Assembly (NCBI GenBank): GCA_963785735.1
Contig: CAWAWJ010000005.1
Location: 1-8,322 of the forward strand
Direction of reading: 5' to 3'
Source of the DNA: REEB95 sp963785735
GTDB taxonomy: Bacteria; Pseudomonadota; Alphaproteobacteria; ATCC43930; CGMCC-115725
DNA: 8,322 nucleotides
Shown in pieces: positions 5,381 to 8,322 of this stretch; position 1 is the first letter of the stretch; each line of letters opens with the position of its first letter. The translations under genes were made by a program, and so were the position numbers. The notes beneath the pieces were generated by a model. The model ran no database searches, had not been told where the DNA came from, and saw only the letters and a list, made by a program, of their open reading frames with translations.

Positions 5381-5548
5381 CTGTTTTCTTGAGCGAATCG
5401 TTTTGGCGGCGTCACACGGCCGTAACATCACGGCAAAATCTTGTTTTTTCGACGTTTCCCTGCAAATCGGGCTTGTACTTTTTCGCCAGGATTGGCACCC
5501 TTCCGCCCAACAAAATCCTTCACCAACGAAACTTCTGGAGGTCGCCAA
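5381..5548 (+). other. Intergenic leader before the 54-residue gene
   Basis: This 168-bp spacer holds T-rich tracts and a short inverted repeat (GCCGT, 5419-5423, with ACGGC, 5430-5434), followed after six bases by a T-run. That could be a weak terminator for the XRE gene. A good Shine-Dalgarno GGAGG (5537-5541) is placed seven bases before the ATG at 5549. I find no convincing -35/-10 pair. The length leaves room for an own promoter or a regulated leader for the small gene. Confidence 0.35.
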
Positions 5549-5713
5549 ATGGACGAGAAGATGAAGCTCACACGCTTTGCTGGCACTCCGAATCTTGGTA
5601 TGGCGATGATTGATGGTGCGCGCGTCGATGCACGCGAGCTGATGCGCCGCAAGCTGATGCGCAAGATGGTGGCGCGCCGCTTGCGCAACGCCGAGATGGC
5701 ATCGGCGAAATAA
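5549..5713 (+). CDS. Small basic protein of unknown function, 54 residues
   Basis: I do not recognise this protein. The ATG at 5549 is preferred over upstream in-frame codons because GGAGG sits at the ideal distance and the sequence before it is rich in stops and T-runs. The N-terminal half (MDEKMKLTRFAGTPNLGMAMIDG) looks like a short strand-turn region. The C-terminal half (residues 24-51) is a highly basic, Met-rich helix with the repeated pattern RRKLMRKMVARRLRNA. There is no signal peptide, cysteine or membrane helix. The charge suggests a nucleic-acid or ribosome partner, or binding to an acidic protein. It follows the XRE regulator on the same strand and ends before a hairpin and a strong terminator, so it could be its own short transcript. 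A small regulatory or accessory protein is the most I would infer. Confidence 0.65.
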   Translation: MDEKMKLTRFAGTPNLGMAMIDGARVDARELMRRKLMRKMVARRLRNAEMASAK

Positions 5714-5733
5714 GCCTGATCGCTCACCGCCTG

Positions 5734-5759
5734 TAGCGACGACGGTACTGTCGTCGCTA
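5734..5759. repeat. 10-bp perfect inverted repeat in the 3' region of the small gene
   Basis: TAGCGACGAC (5734-5743) and GTCGTCGCTA (5750-5759) pair exactly around the loop GGTACT. It starts 20 bp after the stop of the 54-residue gene and 25 bp before the intrinsic terminator. No T-run follows on the plus strand, so it is not itself a typical terminator. It may stabilise the 3' end of the mRNA or be a protein-binding site. Confidence 0.6.
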
Positions 5760-5784
5760 GTCAAAAATAAAAGACCCTCAAAAC

Positions 5785-5814
5785 AAAAGGCCCGGCGATT
5801 TGCCGGGCCTTTTT
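5785..5814. terminator. Bidirectional intrinsic terminator
   Basis: AAAAGGCCCGGC (5785-5796) pairs exactly with 5802-5813 around the loop GATTT, and TTTTT closes it at 5810-5814. Read on the minus strand, the same stem is followed by TTTTGTTTT. It therefore serves both the 54-residue gene (plus) and mepA (minus), which converge here. The mepA stop is at 5867, 52 bp from the hairpin. Confidence 0.92.
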
Positions 5815-5866
5815 ATGCGGCCGTTACGGCCAAGCGATCCGCACTCAAATCTTCCGGCTGAAGAAT

Positions 5867-6730
5867 TCAGCGTTGGATGAGACGGCGACAAGAAGCCGGC
5901 AGCACCGGTGCCCGCAGCGCGCCCGCGGCAGGAGCCGGGCCAGCCGGACCATGCGGCTTGAACCACGCATCGAGCGTCGCATCGCAGCCATCGCCCGGCG
6001 GGATCGGCGCCTGGCGTTCGCAATCGGGAGAATCCGCCGGACAGGCGAGCCGGACATGGAAATGATCGTCATGGCCCGGCCACGGTCGCAGGCGATGCAG
6101 CCAGGAAGTATCCGTGCCCTCCGCCGAAGCGTAAGCACCGCGGCACAGCGCCAGCTTGATCACCGGATTGACGAAGATGCGATCGACGCGCGGATCAGTC
6201 GCCGCCAGCTTCAGCAACGTCACCTGCCGCGCATCGAATTCCTTGGCATCGATCGCCTTGCCGTTGGGCGTGAGCATCGACGGCAGAAACGGATCCTCGC
6301 GCTGCGGCGGCGCCAGCACCGGTTTGGCGTCCATGTTGAACCAGATATCGACATCGATGCCGGTCTGGTGGCTGGCATGGCCATTGGGCATCGGCCCGCC
6401 GCGCGGCAGCGACATGTCGCCGATATAGAAGGGCTGCAGCTTCGCCGCGGCGGCCTTGTGGCCCAGATCTTCGATGAAATTCACCAGCAAGGGATGGCCG
6501 AAATAGCGCACGCGGCTAAGACGGATCACCTGAAAGCCGGTGCCATCGGACGGCAAAGCCTCGCCGCCCGCGAGGCATCCGGCATCGGTCTTTCCGATCG
6601 ACTGCGGCGCGCCGGCAAAAGGTGTCGCCTGCGCTGCCCAGGGCGACCACCGTGACGCCGCCGATAGCGGCGGGATCGCCATCAGCACCAGCGCCGCGAT
6701 CAACAGAAGACGAAACCCATACTCCCGCAT
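5867..6730 (-). CDS. mepA: MepA, penicillin-insensitive murein endopeptidase (peptidase M74)
   Basis: MepA is a periplasmic zinc peptidase that cuts the D-alanyl-meso-diaminopimelate cross-links (and LD cross-links) of peptidoglycan. The 287-residue protein starts with a Sec signal peptide (MREYGFRLLLIAALVLMAIPPLSA, residues 1-24). The zinc and active-site residues of the LAS superfamily are complete: GHASHQTGIDVD with His118, His121 and Asp128, and GHDDHFH with His220, His223 and His225. These match E. coli His110, His113, Asp120, His206, His209 and His211. Six cysteines (52, 196, 230, 237, 249, 281) match the three-disulfide pattern of E. coli MepA. The C-terminus after about residue 260 is Pro/Ala-rich before the last cysteine. 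The ATG at 6728-6730 has only a weak Shine-Dalgarno sequence. It diverges from the 103-residue gene across a 97-bp spacer. Confidence 0.95.
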   Translation of the reverse strand: MREYGFRLLLIAALVLMAIPPLSAASRWSPWAAQATPFAGAPQSIGKTDAGCLAGGEALPSDGTGFQVIRLSRVRYFGHPLLVNFIEDLGHKAAAAKLQPFYIGDMSLPRGGPMPNGHASHQTGIDVDIWFNMDAKPVLAPPQREDPFLPSMLTPNGKAIDAKEFDARQVTLLKLAATDPRVDRIFVNPVIKLALCRGAYASAEGTDTSWLHRLRPWPGHDDHFHVRLACPADSPDCERQAPIPPGDGCDATLDAWFKPHGPAGPAPAAGALRAPVLPASCRRLIQR

Positions 6731-6827
6731 GACGGGAAGCCTATCATGGGGCTTCGCCGAGTGACAACGGCACAGGACGCGGCCTAGTCTGGCATTTCAT
6801 TCGGTATCGCTTATCGGGGTCGCTGCC

Positions 6828-7139
6828 ATGTTCATTCACGTTGCCAAGGACTTCGCCGTGTCGCTCGAGGCGCGCAAGGACTTCAAGCATTTCAACCTGG
6901 TGGTCGATCCGCCGAAAGGCGATGCCAAGCTCGCCCCCGCGCTGTCGGGCGTCGCGACGCTCGATCCCGAAGGTCATGCCTGGGTCAGCGAAACCTGGCT
7001 GCGCAACCAGGACCAGAGCTCGATGTGGCAAGATGGTCTGACGGCGATGATCACCGTCGCCAAGAAATACAATTGGGTCGACGAGGCGAGACAGGCGATC
7101 CGCGCTCATATCGAATGGCCGAACGAACCCAAGGCGTGA
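6828..7139 (+). CDS. Uncharacterised 103-residue protein
   Basis: I do not recognise the family. The protein is soluble, without signal peptide or membrane helix, and contains no cysteine. It begins MFIHVAKDFAVSLEARKDFKHFNLVVD, has a central strand-turn region (GVATLDPEGHAWVSETWLRNQ, about residues 41-61), and ends in an amphipathic helix (MWQDGLTAMITVAKKYNWVDE). Aromatic residues and conserved-looking polar positions, with codon use like the neighbours, argue for a real gene. The ATG at 6828 is the only sensible start; its Shine-Dalgarno (GGGG about 10 bases upstream) is weak. The SDR gene starts 11 bp after its stop, so the two are probably one operon, and this small protein might serve the same pathway. 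Confidence 0.75.
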   Translation: MFIHVAKDFAVSLEARKDFKHFNLVVDPPKGDAKLAPALSGVATLDPEGHAWVSETWLRNQDQSSMWQDGLTAMITVAKKYNWVDEARQAIRAHIEWPNEPKA

Positions 7140-7150
7140 GCGAGCGCGCC

Positions 7151-7885
7151 ATGGCTAAGACCTTGCTGATCACCGGCGGCGGCCGCGGCATTGGCGCCGC
7201 GACTGCCATCGCCGCGGCACGGGTCGGCTGGGACGTCGCGATCAATTACCGCGAGAAGAGCACGCGCGCCGACGCGATCGTCGGCGAGGTCAAAGCGCAG
7301 GGCCGCAAGGCCATCGCCTATGCCGCCGATATTGCCGACAGCGACGCGGTGGCCGATCTTTTCGCCGCAATCGATCGCGATTTCGGCGCGTTGCACGGTC
7401 TCGTCAACAGCGCCGGCATCATCGGCCCGCATGGCCGCATCGATGCGGTCGACGCCGAAGGACTCAACCGGCTCTTCGCCATCAACATCACCGGCACTTT
7501 GATCTGCTGCCGCGAAGCGATCCGGCGGATGTCGACCAAACATGGCGGCACAGGCGGCGCGATCGTCAATCTGTCTTCGGCCGCGTCGCGGCTTGGCGGC
7601 GCCGGCGAGACCGTGCCTTATGCCGCCAGCAAAGGCGCGATCGACAGCCTCACCTTCGGCCTCGCGCAAGAGCTCGTCGGCGAAGGCATCCGCGTCAACG
7701 CGGTGAGCCCCGGCGTCATCGACACCGAGATTCAGCCCGAAGGCCGCGTCGCCAAGATCGGCCCGAACCTCCCGATGAAACGCGCCGGCAAGGCGGAAGA
7801 AGTCGCGAGCGCGATCCTTTATTTGCTGTCGGACGAGGCGAGCTATATCGCCGGCACCGTGCTCGACGTGAGCGGCGGGCGGTAA
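7151..7885 (+). CDS. Short-chain dehydrogenase/reductase, YgfF-like
   Basis: A 244-residue classical SDR, an NAD(P)-dependent cytoplasmic oxidoreductase with a Rossmann fold. The cofactor motif TGGGRGIG is at residues 8-15, and NSAG at 86-89 replaces the usual NNAG. The catalytic Tyr157 and Lys161 stand in YAASK, with Ser143 (or Ser142) and Asn112 completing the tetrad. The post-catalytic SPGVIDTEI (186-194) and C-terminal YLLSDEASYIAGTVLDVSGGR are typical. The stretch NLSSAASRLGGAGE (140-153) and the PMKRAGKAEEVA region resemble E. coli YgfF, a predicted sugar or alcohol dehydrogenase. An Asn-Tyr-Arg after strand 2 (NYRE, 32-35) suggests preference for NADP. I chose ATG 7151 because it starts the Rossmann strand directly; an upstream in-frame ATG would overlap the preceding gene. 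The substrate is not readable. Confidence 0.92.
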   Translation: MAKTLLITGGGRGIGAATAIAAARVGWDVAINYREKSTRADAIVGEVKAQGRKAIAYAADIADSDAVADLFAAIDRDFGALHGLVNSAGIIGPHGRIDAVDAEGLNRLFAINITGTLICCREAIRRMSTKHGGTGGAIVNLSSAASRLGGAGETVPYAASKGAIDSLTFGLAQELVGEGIRVNAVSPGVIDTEIQPEGRVAKIGPNLPMKRAGKAEEVASAILYLLSDEASYIAGTVLDVSGGR

Positions 7886-7895
7886 GCGTGCGGCT

Positions 7896-8322
7896 TCACG
7901 CAGCTTTGGCCTCCTCGATCCAGTAGCGCCGCACCACCAGCGCGACCGCGCCCAGCACAACAAGCGCGCAGGCCACGCAAGCGGTCCACCCGCCGATCGT
8001 CCAAGCCATTCCCGCGACCGGTCCGCCGACGCTGCCGCCGAGATAATAAGCGGTGACGTAGAGCCCGACCGCGGACGAGCGCGCGCGTGTCGCGGTCAAG
8101 GCGACATAGCTGGTCGACGCCGCCTGGCAGACGAAGCAGCAGGCGGCGGCGAGCGCGAGACCGATGACGACGGCGACGATGCTGGGCAACAAGGTCATCG
8201 CGATGCCGATCGCCCAGCCCACCAGCGCAACCTCGACTAGACGCCGCCGTCCCAGCCAGGCGACGCCGCTTCCGACCAGCGAGGTGGTCACCACGCCGGC
8301 AAGGTAGGTGATGAAGAGCGAG
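7896..8322 (-). CDS. MFS transporter, C-terminal half (5' end outside window)
   Basis: The frame is open to the window edge, leaving 141 C-terminal residues. They contain about five membrane helices: a YLAGVVTTSLVGSGVAWLG helix, a cytoplasmic basic turn (GRRR), two helices through GWAIGIAMTLLPSIVAVVIG and LALAAACCFVCQAASTSYVAL, then GLYVTAYYLGGSVGGPVAGM and the final helix ending in VVRRYWIEE. The GRRR turn and the 'ARSSAVGLYVTAYYLGGS' segment resemble the YnfM-type branch of the major facilitator superfamily, which are proton-linked efflux or uptake carriers. The stop is 10 bp from the end of the convergent SDR gene, leaving no room for a separate terminator. The true start and the substrate are not visible. 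The GTG at 8294 is internal, not a start. Confidence 0.88.
   Translation of the reverse strand, partial: SLFITYLAGVVTTSLVGSGVAWLGRRRLVEVALVGWAIGIAMTLLPSIVAVVIGLALAAACCFVCQAASTSYVALTATRARSSAVGLYVTAYYLGGSVGGPVAGMAWTIGGWTACVACALVVLGAVALVVRRYWIEEAKAA

Noticed and set aside
5490..5510. Sigma-54-like TGGCAC element before the 54-residue gene
   Set aside because: The GG and GC elements are nine, not ten, bases apart and the TTGC half is missing.
4934..5713. XRE regulator plus small protein as a toxin-antitoxin pair
   Set aside because: The order is possible, but the genes are 168 bp apart without coupling. The small protein has no resemblance to known toxins such as HigB or RelE, so sequence support is missing.
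7106..7963. Minus-strand open frame of 285 codons opposite the SDR gene
   Set aside because: All SDR motifs are on the plus strand. The antisense product is Arg/Ala/Asp-rich without motifs, a usual effect of high GC.

Overview
The window looks like two unrelated bacterial genomic segments joined near position 2973-3000. The left part (1 to about 2980) resembles a Gram-negative bacterium of Verrucomicrobia/Opitutae type. This rests on the end of a bacterial leucyl-tRNA synthetase, a FecR-like secreted protein and the lipid A enzyme LpxI in one tightly overlapped minus-strand run. The right part (about 2980 to 8322) resembles an alphaproteobacterium, judging by a beta-class glutathione S-transferase, the style of its crotonase and XRE regulator, and an 82-bp palindromic repeat of a kind common in that class. 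The taxonomic placement is inferred from protein character only. Two genes that should both be long are cut at the same point, which favours a metagenome assembly chimera over a natural arrangement.

Left part. The window opens inside an unrecognised plus-strand gene (1-288). An autoregulated pair follows: an ArsR-type repressor without cysteines (344-706), translationally coupled to an AHSA1/SRPBCC-domain protein (703-1173). A perfect 20-bp palindrome (334-353) covers the repressor's start codon and is the obvious operator. A 14-bp-stem hairpin (1180-1213) separates this pair from the convergent run leuS end, FecR-like protein, lpxI. Those three genes overlap by 4 bp at each boundary (ATGA and GTGA), so they are probably one transcript.

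Right part. A membrane-protein tail, probably MAPEG family, precedes a beta-class GST (3215-3829). Both families act on glutathione chemistry. A palindromic repeat (3847-3928) fills the gap before a convergent crotonase-family gene (3949-4728), which lacks one of the two catalytic glutamates of classical enoyl-CoA hydratase. An AT-rich divergent spacer with two small inverted repeats leads to an XRE regulator (4934-5380) and a 54-residue basic protein (5549-5713). A strong bidirectional terminator (5785-5814) separates these from the convergent mepA gene (5867-6730), a zinc murein endopeptidase with complete metal ligands and all six family cysteines. A 103-residue unknown protein (6828-7139) and a YgfF-like SDR oxidoreductase (7151-7885) follow, and the window ends in the C-terminal half of an MFS transporter (7896-8322, minus).

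I see no CRISPR array, tRNA, rRNA, transposase or phage gene. The most useful observations are the chimeric junction, the operator over the start codon, the altered crotonase active site and the small basic protein next to the XRE regulator.
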